DNA of 64,000 bases from Heterotrichella gracilis (lineage: Eukaryota; Sar; Xanthophyceae; Tribonematales; Xanthonemataceae): positions 1 through 64,000 of the forward strand of contig JAULBX010005554.1 of assembly GCA_032358255.1 (NCBI GenBank), given 5' to 3'. Positions 1 to 12,671 of the stretch are shown piece by piece. The translations under genes and the position numbers were made by a program. Numbering within the stretch: position 1 is the stretch's first letter; each line of letters starts with the position of its first letter. The notes under the pieces are model-generated. The model searched no databases. It was not told where the DNA came from and saw only the letters and a program-made list of their open reading frames with translations.

Positions 1-271
1 GCAGACTGATGCGCCTGTTATGCCACAAAACCCCTCTGAGCGACGCAAAGGCGCCACCTGCACGGCTCAAGCGGTGTGATATCTCTGCGTCTAAAGTGTT
101 ATCGTTAGTAAAAACACTTCCTAGACAAATAAACTTGTCCACAACTTCCACCTGCTGCCCATCTAATACAACCACTGGCAGCTCCTGTTCGATTTTTGTA
201 GTGTGGCACCATGTTAATAGTGAAATAAAAGAGGGACAAGCACATTGCCAGCTTTATTATGGTTTGCAGGA

Positions 272-3200
272 TCACCTAATCTTTCTGGTGGCAGCCTCGT
301 TGTCCGCTTTGGCAATGGTCAGCTCGCTGGCGAGTTTGGTGCGTTCGTCCTCTACCTCCAGCATCAGACTTCTGAGCTGTGACACTGCTCGCGCAGTGGA
401 TTGCTCTGCAAGACAGCATCCCATTTCGTATAACAAGTACCGCCAAGGTTGTTCAGAATCTGTGAAGATAGTTGTCCAGCCATGGTTTGGTGCAATGCTG
501 GCGACAGAGTACAGACTCTGTTTAGGGTTAAGGGTTTAGCCTCTGAGCCGAACAGTGCTGACATTTTGGAGAATGGCCAGCACAGAGACTACACAGACAA
601 CTTTCCCGCTGATGTTTTTTTGCAGAAAGTCATTACCTTGATTCGTCTCAGTAGAGTGGAGCATGACTCTGATGTCACTCAGGCGGGATTCCAGCATCGT
701 GATATCTGATGGAGCATTTCGGGCTTGCATGGCAGCATCAAGGGCATCTGATCGCGCCTTCCGCAATTCAGCTGCGGCATCTGACCGTTCCCTGCAATTT
801 AAATCAAAACGAATGTAATGCAAGAAAGAAGTGAAAGAAGGAAACAAAACAGCCCCCCACATTTCGGCACAGTGCAGCCAGCAATGTTGAAAAACCAATG
901 GAATATGTACACTAATCTAACTGATGTTCACAGCATACATTTTAATTTACCCTAAACCCTAAAATGTTGCAACCACATCCTTACTTTGACAACTGCTCAA
1001 AATGCCGAGCCTGGGCTGCAGACAGCGCCTTTTGTGCCGCCTCCAGATCGATCTGGGCTTGCTTCAACCTTGCTTCCATTTCATCCAGTTCCCGTGAAAC
1101 CTGACAACAATTAATGCAACTTTAAGCTTGATACTGTACTTTTTGGCTGGGAAATCTGTGGAATGCATGAGCTCAGTCTGGTGCCTGTGGAAACCTGTCA
1201 GATGCATTGATTTTCAAAATAAGTGAAATGCAGAACAGCTTTTACCTTGGTGATGGTGGCGGTCTGCGCGGATGCCTCGCTCTTCAGAACTGCCAGCTCC
1301 TGCTGCAGGGACTCACTTGCAGCTTTGTATGCAGCTGCGTCTATGTCCCTCTCAGACAGCTCAGTTTGCAACCGCTCTGCCTGGTTCTCTGCCTGCCGCA
1401 GTTTCCGCAGGCAAACTTGTGCCTGAGTGTGCATCTCTGTACATCTGTGCGCCAGCGCAGATTCCCGCATTTTGCAAGCTGCAAACTGCGCTGTGAGGGT
1501 CACTATTCTTTGCGCTTTTTCACCTGCAGACAAGGACGTTATATTGGCACGCAGATCACCACATGCAATCACACAGGCCCTCCGTATTGCAACACGTGCA
1601 CATGACCGATCAGTGATGAAAGACATGGAACTATTCAGGCTGCTAGATTACCTGCACCTCCTGCCTGGAGCGTCTCCACAGTCTCCATCAGCACAGTCAG
1701 CTGCATCCTGCGATCCTCAGCCTCGTGGCGCGCCCTCTCTGCCTCCCTCTTAGCCAAGCTGGCGGCCTCCTCTGCATTGACAAGACTGTCTTTGCTCTGA
1801 GCTACCACCCTCCTCAGTTCAGCTTCCTTGGCATCAAGCTCACCCTGCAGGAAACATGAGTTGCCGATATTGCAAACCATCAGGGAGAAATTCACTCGCA
1901 AGTTGCAGCCATTCATGTCATTGCTGTCCTACCTTGAGCCTGGATGCCTCAACCTGTCTCTGTGCTAATGACTGTTCTGCTTCTCTCAATCGACGATCCA
2001 GCTCCTCGGTCTTCTGCTCAGCAGTGTTCACCCGCTTCGATGCTGTGCTCACTTCCTTCCACCGCGCTGCAGTTGCCTGCGTTGGTTTATAATAATGAAT
2101 TAATTCCTTTTAAAAGACTGATTTGCGCAGAGTGCTGCTGCTTGTTGAGCCGTCAAGTGCCTAGCAACCCAGGAATGATAAGCGCCATGCAGCAGCCTCA
2201 TACCTGCATATTTCTGCGTGCCGCAGCCTCTTCCTTATCATGTAGTAAGCGCTCAGTATCTGTCAATTTGGCTTGAGCAGCAGCAACCTCCTTTGCAGCA
2301 CCTGGGGCAAACACATATCCAACCTTGAGCGAGTGCTGCTACTGCAGTCATCAGTTTGTGTGCAGCTGTCAGCATGGAATGGCAACATGAATGGCAGCTT
2401 GCATTTTCCACAGTACCTGCCAGAGAAGCTTGTAGCCGCGATATCTCCACTTGCTGCAGTTGGATCTGTTCATGCATCTGCCCCAACTCTGCTTGCTGCT
2501 TTTTAGCCTGAGCTTCAGCATCTGCCGTACTCGTCTGCAACTCGAGGGCAAAAGCAGTATCAGGATACCAGCAAATCGCAGGCCTGGTTGGGCTATTTTA
2601 CCCGAATGCACCTAACTAATTAGCTAATTTGTAGAGTATCAAGAAAGAGTAAAGTAAGTGCACCAGGCCAGCAACAACCTCACCTGAGCTGGAGCTGTCA
2701 AAACAGGAAGGGGTGCCTCTGAAGCATCCCTTTGGCGCATGCCCTCGAGCTTGCGCTCCAGCTGTGCAGCTTTGACCTCAGCTTCTTCTGCGCGTCGGTT
2801 AATGCCAGCCAAAGCCTTGTGCTGCTGTACCCGCTCATTCTCAAGTTGCGCAGCAAGATCTACAAGCCAAAGGTAATTGTTACAAGTAGGGCGGCAGGAC
2901 CAATGTGATTGACATTGAACAGAAACCAAGTGAACGCACCAGCGATTTGGTGGACCAGCGTTGCATCATCGTTGGCATTTGCCATGTTGATGCCTGAGCC
3001 AAGAGCCAAAATGGCACGCTGGTGTCCTTGCGCTTCATAGCCTGTGTCCACAACAAAATGGTTATACCAGGAGATAATGGCAAATAAAGCCAAACCGCAC
3101 AGACGGCCATGCATGGTGCACACCAACTTTAACTGCTTTTTTTAGACAATGTTTTACCATTGTGGATGTCAACATGTTATAGAGGCTGGAAACAACCCAA

Positions 3201-6200
3201 CAATCCATAAATTACCTGCAACCTTGGTTCTCAATGCAGCCAATTCCCGTTGCAACCCAGCATTTCGTTCCTCATTATAAATGAGATCCGACTTGAGCCT
3301 GGCTTCTGACCGCCGCAGTGTGCCAACCGCATTTGACAGCTCCACAATGTCCTACATTGCATCAAGGCAGGCGTCGAATGGTTAGCAAGACCAGGCATTG
3401 TATCGCTATTTATATTGAAAGATAAATCAACGAATACAAGTTGGAAAATATATCAATAATTTATTTTCCAATGTAACTTAACTTTTTCAGGATTTACTAT
3501 TGATTATTTCCAGGTTCCTGCAAGGGTGCAAAAGGAAAGAAAGCAGCCAATGCAACTGCCGCCTGGCTACATACCTTATGCAGATCACTGCGGGAGGATA
3601 GCCTGCTGACAGTCTCCTCCAATGTCTGCAGTTGCACGATGCTATCCTCCTTGGCCATGCGGACGGCTTGCTCAGCCCTTGCACGCTCTCCATCTGCTGC
3701 TTCGTGAAGTTCACGCAGCTTTTGCTCAGCATCTCTCCTTGCTTGCTCCGACTTGATGAGTTTGCTCTGCAAAAATGTGCAATATAACCACTCTTGCTGC
3801 ATGAGTCATGCAGAGCTCTCTTAACATATTCCCATGCACCAATAATTGCATTCCACGTTTGCTTTCTTCATCACCGCAGTGAGCAAGTGGACAGACGTAC
3901 TCACCTGAAGAATGGTCACAGCTGTTTCAGCATCTGCAACGGCTCGTTGAAGGGCGCGCTCGTGATCTGAATGAGATGGGTGGATACTGTGGCTGGCAGC
4001 TGCAACAACAGCGTCCATCCCTGCAATGACAGAGGCACATATTTGTATGCATGATGGCAACCACTTGCATGCCTGGCCGAGAGTGGGGCCAATCACGCCT
4101 CCCAAGCAGCTGTCACAAACCACTGAAAACCTGCATCACCAACCTGGCTGTGGTTGGCTGCTGGCCCCAGACCCCTGCCAAGCTGCCATCAGGCGAGCAT
4201 GGCGCTCCTCAAACTGCTGCTGGTCTTGCACACGCAGCGCCTTCAGTGTTTCAACCTCGCGCTGAGCTGCGACAAGCGTGGTGCGTGCAAGATGCTCTGC
4301 CCTGGTTACATGGCTCAGCTTGTTGTTCAGCTGTGCAGCCAGTGACCTAGCATGGTCGCCCTCATTCTTCACCCGCGATTTCTCCTGCGTCAGCTGCGCA
4401 ATGGACCGCTGCATGTGCTCAAACTGAGCCTCGCTCTTGACGGTGGTCTCCTGCAATATGTTGGACACCCTCAGAATTGATGGAAAAAAACTGGAGAATT
4501 ACAATCCCCATCTCCAGCTGAATCCATTGCAACAACAGATGTGAAGTAGTACGGTCGGCACCGTGAATGAGCATGCCACCTACCTGCGCAATCTTGTGAA
4601 GGGCTTCCAAGCGCGACAGGCGCTTTTCACACTCAGCGAGCAGCTGCTGCTTTTTCTGCAAAGCCGCCTTTGTCTCCTTCAGGGCCTGCTCTGTGGAGCG
4701 CTGTGCTGCTGCAGCGCTTTCCAGGGACTCCAGCTGCGCCTGCACCTGCATGACATGTGTGTCCCTGTCCAGCAAGTGCAGCTGCAGCTGGTCCATAGTC
4801 AGCCCTGCACCAAGAAACCAAGCTGTGAGGAAATTGTACGTGTGGTTGAATTTATAATGTTAATTGTATTTATAGATATAAATAATAATATATGTATTTT
4901 ATTGCATACAATATGTTTTTGCATGCAATGAATACAAATGCATGCAAAAAAGCAAGCAAAGTGGGGAGGGAGATCATTTTATCCCATACATATGATGCGT
5001 GACTCCTTACCATCATAGTTAGAGCGCATCTCTGGTCTTGGAGTCGCCTGCATAGCTTGGCGCAACTTGCGGTTGGCTACCTCCAGCTGCTGCACCTCAC
5101 CCTTCAACTTGTCAATCTCCTGAGCCATGGATTGGCCTAGTGGTGATTGCAACATTTCTGACTCAGATGCAGCTGCCTGGGATTTGGCTGCCTCCAAATT
5201 GGCTTGTAGCTCACTCATGTCAACTTGCAGAGTAGCCAATTCACTGTCCCTGGTTGCCAGCTGCTGTTGAACCTCGCTGAGTTGCTGGGATCTGGTATTG
5301 ACCTCCTCTTCCAGCTCGGAGCCCTCCTTTGACTTGCTGGCCACGCTCTGCTGCAAAGCCTGCCATCCAGTACACAGTTGTTCAGATTGGTGCTGCAATT
5401 ATGCACTCATAGCAAGTTGCCTGACAACTCAGCACACTGCTCACCTGGACTAGCTCATTGGCTGATTGAAGTGCGTCAGACAGGCTGTGTATCTCCTCCT
5501 TTGCAGCTACAAGCTCATCCTTGTAGCAGCCCTGCAGCGCAAATGCTCGTTATCATGTGTAGCAGACATTGACCATGGACCATGCAGCTCTACTGCTTCC
5601 ATTGCACAAAGTATAACCCATGTTGCGCATGTTAGACTACAGTAATTGTGTAATAGCAACCATGCATCAACTCCTCCCAAACCTCTCAACATCATAAACC
5701 TCTCAGATACATACCTGCACTTCTGCAAGCTCACTCTGCAATGCCCCTTGAGTTGCCACGTGATTTGAATGGCTTCGCTCTGCCTGGCGATGCAGCTTTG
5801 CCTTGGACTCAATGAGGTCAGCCACACGCGCCTCACTGACCCGCAGTCCTTGCTGTGCTGCCTTCAGCTGCTGTTGAAGCTGAGATGCCTCAGCCCGAGA
5901 CTCGGTGTAGCGGGCTTCAAACTTCTTGATGGCATGGTCCTGCGCCACAGCAATATATTACACACGGATTGACAATGCACAGTGCCCCATCCCCTGAACT
6001 GTGCCCAGAAAATCACCTTGGTTTGGAGCAACTCCAATGCTTTCTGATTCCGTGCCTCCTGCTTAGCTCGCTCCTGCGCCACTGCAGCTTTGACCACTCT
6101 GTCAACATCTGGTGCACTGCGCTGCATCTCCTCCTGGGCCTCATACATGCTCGCCAGCTCTGCACGAGCTGCACTCAACTCGGTGCACACCTGCTGGAAC

Positions 6201-7671
6201 CTGCTACGCAGCTGGGCATTGGATCCCTGCACAGCACGGGGCATGGCATGAGCCACATGGATAACCGCATGCATACATGGGATAAACGTCAGCCAACATC
6301 GCGCAGCCAGTGATCTCATGGCATGCACATTCCTGGGGCAGCCGTTGAAACTAAGGACTTGCAGGCAAAGACCATACAAACATGGTAAAAGCAATGCCAG
6401 GACAGGATTGGTGGCGCAAGAATGTGCGAGGCTGATTGCTGATCAGGTTTTTGTGCCGGAAATGCATGCAGTAATAATGCACATTTTTACCTGAAGCTGC
6501 GCCGCCTGGATGAGGTCCATGTCTTCGATCTGCCGCATACCGCTAGCCGGCAGCATGGGCAATTCTGCAGGCGACATGTGTGCATCTGCATGGTGCATAT
6601 CTGTACCCAAATCTAGGTGTGCTGGGGCATCCAGTGAGGAGTCATCGAGCCTGCAGAGGATAGGTGATCAGTTTTCCAGTCACAACCGCAGTTTCCAGCA
6701 CATGCCCATGCCAGTCATCCACCAACCTGATATTGCCACCCCCCAGGCCTGACCGTTGGGCAGCCATGTTCCAGTCCCATGGCGGTGCATCAAATGGCTC
6801 ATGTGCAGGTGGCGCAGAGGGGGTTCCAGGCTGGTTGTTTGTGGCTGTGCTGTCTGGATCATGAAATCGGACCCGCCTCTCCCCCTGCTGCCCAGCTGCT
6901 GAAGGCTGCGCTGCATCACCAGCAGGCGGTCTACCGGGCCCCTGCTGCCGGTTGAGCTTCAGGCCTTGCACAGCAGCGGTGAGTTTGCTTTTGGGGGTTG
7001 CTGCAGCTCCTGCCCTGCTAGGGGTCTTCGCCTTTGTGGCACTGGGCGCAGCTTCTTGTGGCTCGTCAAGTGCTTCTTCAGGTGACAGGAAGAACGTGCT
7101 GTAGAACTTTTGTTCAAAGAAAGTGGCCTGCGGGCAGGACATGCAATTGTTTGCTGGGGCGCCAACATGCTGCACCGGGCACAGTGGGAGTGATTAACAC
7201 CAGGCCGGTGTAGTGAAGGGCAGCAACAAGGGTACCTTGAGGTGAAAAATGTCTCGCTGACCACTGTCCACAGCCTTTGTCTTCTGAGCAAAACGCAAAA
7301 CTCGCAGCCGAACATCCACATCCACACTGTGGCCTGGCCTCAGCACAATCTCTGCAGGTGAGACTGTATACCTCTCACTGGCACCAGGCTTGATGGTTGC
7401 CTCAACTGTCGCACTCAGGTTGTTGGTGACAGTAATGGTCTGTCTGTAGGACTGTAAAACAACGAATCCGTGCTCGAACGTGTTGGCCCTAGGGTCAACA
7501 AAGGGTTGCAAGCCATGACCGTCCTATGCATGCATATGCAGACAGCTCCAGTAACGCAGACTTCACTGTATTGCATGTGCAAAGTACCACATAACGTACC
7601 TGCTTCAACCTCACTCTTGGGAACACCAGCTCCTCCGGCGAGAGGACGAGTAGACCAGGCTTCTCAGCCAT
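272..7671 (-). CDS. MSP-like domain + long coiled-coil protein (23 exons)
   Basis: Complete model of 1403 residues. Exons, 5' to 3' of the gene: 7671-7600, 7451-7236, 7127-6727, 6650-6491, 6226-6017, 5939-5715, 5531-5445, 5359-5011, 4804-4584, 4450-4144, 4020-3905, 3766-3575, 3351-3216, 3041-2940, 2859-2684, 2540-2417, 2301-2204, 2076-1933, 1844-1652, 1523-1246, 1100-985, 791-637, 405-272. All phases agree and the last exon ends ...TRKIR then TGA. Residues about 8-95 look like an MSP/ASH immunoglobulin-like domain (SPEELVFP, TVTNNLSATVEATIKPG, YTVSPAEIVLRPG). A Pro/Ala-rich linker follows (about 100-280). The remaining ~1100 residues are almost unbroken heptad-type Glu/Gln/Lys/Ala/Leu sequence. 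A cytoskeletal, centrosomal or membrane-tethering role is an inference from this layout; I do not recognise a named orthologue. It is divergent from the BSD gene 720 bp away. Confidence 0.8.
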
Positions 7672-8393
7672 GTTGTGCGACTGCCTATTCACTTGTAATA
7701 CACAGCCGTCGTTACACAGTCATGGAACGAGTTTTCAGACCCTCCTCAATTCAAAGTGTTGATTTTTGATGACCACAACCAACTCGAAACGACCGTCAGT
7801 CGAAAACAAGCAATACTTTGGCATGCAAAGTTTGAATGTTTCAAAGACAGCTCGGTCGTCACATCCACACAGCAGCACATGTCACAAGTCCAGCCCTATC
7901 CAAACTCTGGTTCACGCATACAACACCATTTTGGTTTGTACTGCAGCTCGCCTGGTCTGTGTGTTGAAGTGACTCGGTTTGCACTCGATGAAAAATCTGG
8001 GCTGTCGAACTTGTAAGGGGGTGTATAATACAACCAAGGAGCAAGCGAGGAGGGCACCAGGCACCAAATTGGGCGATTGCAGACACACAAGTTACGGTAC
8101 TTAAGACACGAGGCAAGGATGGGCCAGAGCACACCCATTCACGCCCCGTAGTTGCTGCCCTTCACATATTGAAGTGCGTGGGTGCGCGCAAGGACCACGT
8201 CGCTGGGACGTTTGGGTGGCCGAATGCTCTCCGTGCGATATTGGCACCTTGGAAACACTTGAGCAGGCTTACGACTGGATCGCTATATTGGTTGCTGATA
8301 TTTGCAAGGTACTAGTGCCATCACAGTGTGACCACAGAGCGAGGTGGTCCTATAGGCCATTGGGCGCAGCCTAGGTGATAAAAGTTCTGCAAA
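7672..8393. other. Intergenic, between two divergent gene starts
   Basis: About 720 bp separate the ATG of the coiled-coil gene on the minus strand and the ATG of the BSD gene on the plus strand, so this stretch must hold both 5' regions. No conserved ORF and no clear TATA element was recognised. Confidence 0.5.
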
Positions 8394-10919
8394 ATGTTTG
8401 CGAGCATAGTTTCGGCACTTCAAGGGGGCTTTGACGAAGTGGATGACCGTGAAGAGCCGGTAAGACAAATGCCTGGCACCCACTGGTATTGAGGAGCTGG
8501 TCGAGCTAGTTATTAACCGGTTGTTTGCTCGCAGGAACAAGCACAGGCACAGACGGAGGGTTCCAAGGAAAGGTGCGGAACAGCTTCGTTTCCCCCACTC
8601 CCACTAGTAAAGGGGTTGGCTTTCAGCTTGAACAACCATTATTGGGCAATTTCAAGTTAGTGCCGTGGGCTTGGTGGTCGAACAAGCAGACAGAGACCTG
8701 CGTCTCGGACTTGACGCCCAGTGTGCATGCATATGTAGCTTGTAACCCTCCCCCCCCCTGTCACTTGCAGTGGAGATGGAACCCCCGAAGGAGGGGCCCA
8801 GGAAGCAGGGTTGGATATTTGGGGAATGGCAGCAGCTGTTGCGGAGTCTGTCAAGCAGAAAACCACCGAGATTGCAGTCACCCTTCAAGAAACCAACTGG
8901 AAAGCAGAGCTTGAGGAGTTCAGGAAGGTGCTGCAGGAGGACACGCACTCGGCAGCTGTAGCGATAGAGGATGCAGTGGATCACCTGCCAGAAAACGTGC
9001 GTTGCTGTTGCCTGTATGTGCTGCAGCTGAGTACTGTAGTGGCTGCCTGTCTCCACCCTGTGGCCCATTCCACAGGCTTTCATAGCTCAGTGCACTCTAT
9101 ACTTTTCACAGGCTGCTGCAGCAGTGCCTACCATTGAAGCTAGGACACGAGATATCCAGCACCAGCTGGGGCAGGTTGGGGCTTCATTTGGGCAGTTCAG
9201 TCGCAGCTTTGTCGTGGGCACCGCTGAGATATTCAACCAGGTCACGGAAACCATTCAGACAGAGCTGGCATCAGACGACCTGCTCAGCGGCAAGCGCAAG
9301 AAGCAACTTGCAAGGCCCAGGTTTGCAAAAGGGGGGGCCTCTGCGCGCTACAGCCGCTTGGACTCCGAAATCAGCGCCATGCAGCGGGACAGCAGCACGT
9401 ACTGTGATGAGCCGGAAGACCAGGAGGAGTATCAAGAGTGGCTGGCCACCTTTGAGCTGGATGGGAGGAAAGTTGACATTGACTCCATCATCAAGGACAA
9501 CGCATTCATGGCGGAGTTGCAGTCAAGGATCGTCCCGTTGATTGTGGAGTACGAGGTGTTTTGGACCAGGTACTTCTACCGGCTTCACAAGCTGCAGCAG
9601 AAGCATGAGCAGCGGCTACAGTTGGCACAGAGGGCAACGCAGCTGCAAGAAGAGGAGGTTGGCTGGGAGGATGATGAGGCGGAGGAGCAAGCAGCTGAAA
9701 ACCAGCCAGACAGCAGCATTGCGACAGCTGAGGAGGACTCTCCAGACCCACCAGGTACTTTCCCTTGCAGTTAGCTTCTTGAAGTTGCTGTTTCCCTGGG
9801 TGCATACTAGCCAAGACCCCACAGCCACGATTATTTGTGCATATGTGCATATGTGGTTGTCATTGCATGCGCTTGGCTCTAAACCCTAAACCCTAAACTG
9901 TGATTTTGGTACATGGCTAAGGGTTGCGGTGCCATGTCAACAGAATCGCTGCGGGAAGGAGGGGCTGACGTGGATGAACAGGGTACAGCTCTGGAAGAGC
10001 AGGACGACGTGCCTGCAGAGCTGCCGCCAGCCCAGCTTGCAGACCTGCCCCCAGCCCAGCCTGCAGAGCTGCCGCCAGCTCAGCCTGCAGAGCTGCTGCC
10101 AACCGAATCATCAGCTGAGCCCCCAATGGCATCAGCAGAGCAGCCTGAACCAGTGGATGCACAGGTAGACCCCGAGCTGCCTGATGAAGAGCCAGCTTCA
10201 TCCATCACAGCCCAGCTGGCGACCACCAGCCTGGTTGAGCCAGCCAAGCCGGTGTCGCCTGTGAAGGTTGAGTCCACTTCGGCTGCAGCAGATACTGACG
10301 AGCCAGATGCAGCAACTGCCAGCGACAGCAGTGGAAACGAACCCTGGTGTGTGGTCACCAGCCCCAGCAAACAGCAGGCGGCTCGGCAGGTGCGAATCAA
10401 GCGTCAGGACACCTGCAGCTGCCAGCGTTTACATTCGCAGTCATGTATGTGCGTCCAGTTGTGTACTGAGCGCTGAGGAACTGCAATGAGTGCCTGTGCC
10501 GCTGTCAGGGGAATTATTGCACCTGTGCTGTGCGTAAGTCGGTGGGTACATTTTCATACAACCTGTATGCGCGTCTTACTACCGACATCAAGTGTGTTCA
10601 TATACCTCTTATCCAGATGCGATGGGGATAAGTCATAATGATTCCTCTTTTGTGTCAAATGCAGGATTCGGATGCAAGCAGCTTTAGCGATGGGAAACCT
10701 GATGGTGCCAAGCCTGACATTGGTGTGGCTGCGGCATCAGAGACGAAGGCTGTTGCAAAAGCACCTGCTGCAAAGCCCGAGCCAATCAAACCTGCCGGGA
10801 CAGCGCTGTCGACAATTCCTTCATTTGATGACGAGGATCTGGAGCTGGATGACATTGATGGAGCAGGAGACGATGGCGACGAGGCTGTGGATGAAGACTG
10901 GGGAGATGATTGGGCGTGA
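8394..10919 (+). CDS. BSD-domain protein
   Basis: Six exons: 8394-8459, 8535-8572, 8771-8996, 9112-9754, 9944-10389, 10665-10919, in consistent phase, giving 557 residues and a TGA stop. The N-terminal half is amphipathic (VAESVKQKTTEIAVTLQET). The BSD domain lies in exon 4, around residues 230-300, and contains the family signature of acidic-aromatic residues followed by FW and a YFYR-type stretch (EYEVFWTRYFYRLHKL). After it come a Glu-rich coil, a Pro/Ala/Gln repeat tract at 10018-10095 (repeats of the type PPAQPAEL), and a very acidic tail ending DDWA. BSD domains occur in transcription factor TFIIH p62, synapse-associated and DOS2-like proteins; this architecture with an acidic tail is common in plant and algal BSD proteins of unknown role. 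The intron before exon 5 holds a telomere-like CCCTAAA run. Confidence 0.85.
9881..9898. repeat. Telomere-type CCCTAAA repeat in intron
   Basis: Two and a half units of the plant-type telomere motif inside intron 4 of the BSD gene, about 45 bp before the 3' splice site. Confidence 0.8.
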
Positions 10920-12671
10920 TTTGCGAGGTGCAGGTTGCATGTTGTTGAGAAACAGCGTAATGCAATTGCAGATTTGCCGTTACAGCCAGGCAATTTTTCT
11001 AAGGTAAATGTGTACACTATGCGCTGGAATGGATGTAGGGGGATTGGCATGCACAGCATGTACTTATAGCATACAACACCTGCATATGTCATATGGACCA
11101 ATGGAGCGCTCTCCCCTCTTTTTCTCTGCATGTTGATGTTATCAATATGCACATACCCATCCAGTGGAGTTTTTTTTGTTGAGCTCATGCTTCTGGCTGG
11201 TGGTGGCTGGTGAGCAATGCGCTTATAGCAGGTAGCCGGATGCTTTGCCCTGCGTACGGCAAACCTTGCAGTGGATTTTACAGAGCATGTGTGTTGATAC
11301 AAAGTCATGCATTAGCCGCGTATGCTGCAGAGTTAGAATAAATTTAGGGTACCATGCCCAGCGCTGCAGCCGCAGATATGAGCCGTGGACTGGCAAGATG
11401 GGACCTGGCAAATGTGCCGAATCTTGCAGTCATTGGCAGCAGCCTAGCTAGTTTAACGCGTGTTTTAATTATGTACCCGGACTGTTGACTTGTTGTTGCT
11501 GCCACTGCTGCCGCAGAGGGCGGACAGAGTGTGTACGTAGTATGTGGACTGCCATCCAAGAAATTTTGGAATTTTACATTGGGCCGTCTTTCTGTAACGG
11601 GTACCCACAGATTCTGATCAATGTCGCTGAGCCAACAGAAGAAGAAAGAACGAAACAAAACGCCCCCACACACGCCAACATAACAAAGGCTTGCATTTAC
11701 TTAGAAAGTCGCTTGTCTCTGAAGCGCTTGACTCCAGGAGATCGGAGCTTGGTGCACCATGGAGTCTTGACTCAGTCCTAGCAGGGCTATCCGGCATGAT
11801 TGCCACCATCTAGTCATTCTCATAAACCATGATGCACTGCAGTGGACTAAGAGCTCTCAAAGAGCTCCATTTGAAATGAAGAATTCTTTAGTAGAATTTA
11901 ATTAAATCATTGAATGGCTACGCTGTCCGCTTGGACCTTCTACACAGGTCCACCCAGGCGCCCAGCCCACCTTGCGGTGATTATAATTATCACTCATTGA
12001 TGTACATCAAACGCTTACCAACTTGGCTTGCCAATGGCCCAGAAGAATTTCCGAACTTGAGCCATTGACAGCCACTTTTAAATTGAATGGCTCGCAAGCA
12101 TAATGCTCTAAGCGATACCAACGCTCGCACTATGCACAGGGTGGTATCATATGATAAATACTCATGCGCACTAGCATGCTGCTGTTTCACATCACGTGAT
12201 GATCACCTTGTGCCACTATGGCACTGTTTGGGTGGCAACTGCAGTCATGACCGTGTTCACTTAAGCTACTGGTGGTCTCATCTCACTTTCCATTTTCAAC
12301 GTTCAAATATTCAGAGTTTCTGTTCCAAAATTTTCTTGCTGTTTCACATGTAGGCTTTTAAGAAATTCCCAAAATTGTGTCACAATACACAAAACTGACA
12401 GCAATTGATAACGATCATCATTGATCATCTAAGTAACAAAACCCTTGCGTTTGGCGCGTGTTTTGATCACGTATGTAAAATGACCAATTGGATGGCATTG
12501 CGCGTCCTATTGTACAGTATCATATGATACTATCATACTCTCAGAACTTGCGAAGCAATATTGAGAGGCAACCAGTGCAGGTTGATGTCCCAGCCGTCTA
12601 CACCACCCGGCGCCCAACGCAGGTGAAAAACTGTCGCCACCATACATTTGTCTGTGAGACTTCAATTGCGC
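10920..12671. other. Intergenic, convergent 3' ends
   Basis: Lies between the stop of the BSD gene and the stop of the UbiA gene. It is AT-richer than the exons. Several open frames up to about 110 codons occur on both strands, but none has splice-phase partners, a family motif or a plausible composition. No gene is called. Confidence 0.5.

Noticed and set aside
9-539. 176-codon plus-strand ORF at the left edge
   Set aside because: It is the antisense shadow of the last coiled-coil exon (272-405) plus its flank; the minus frame joins in phase to 22 other exons.
11344-11781. Overlapping ORFs of about 100 codons downstream of the BSD gene
   Set aside because: No motif, low-complexity composition, no splice partners, and each strand has an equal claim.
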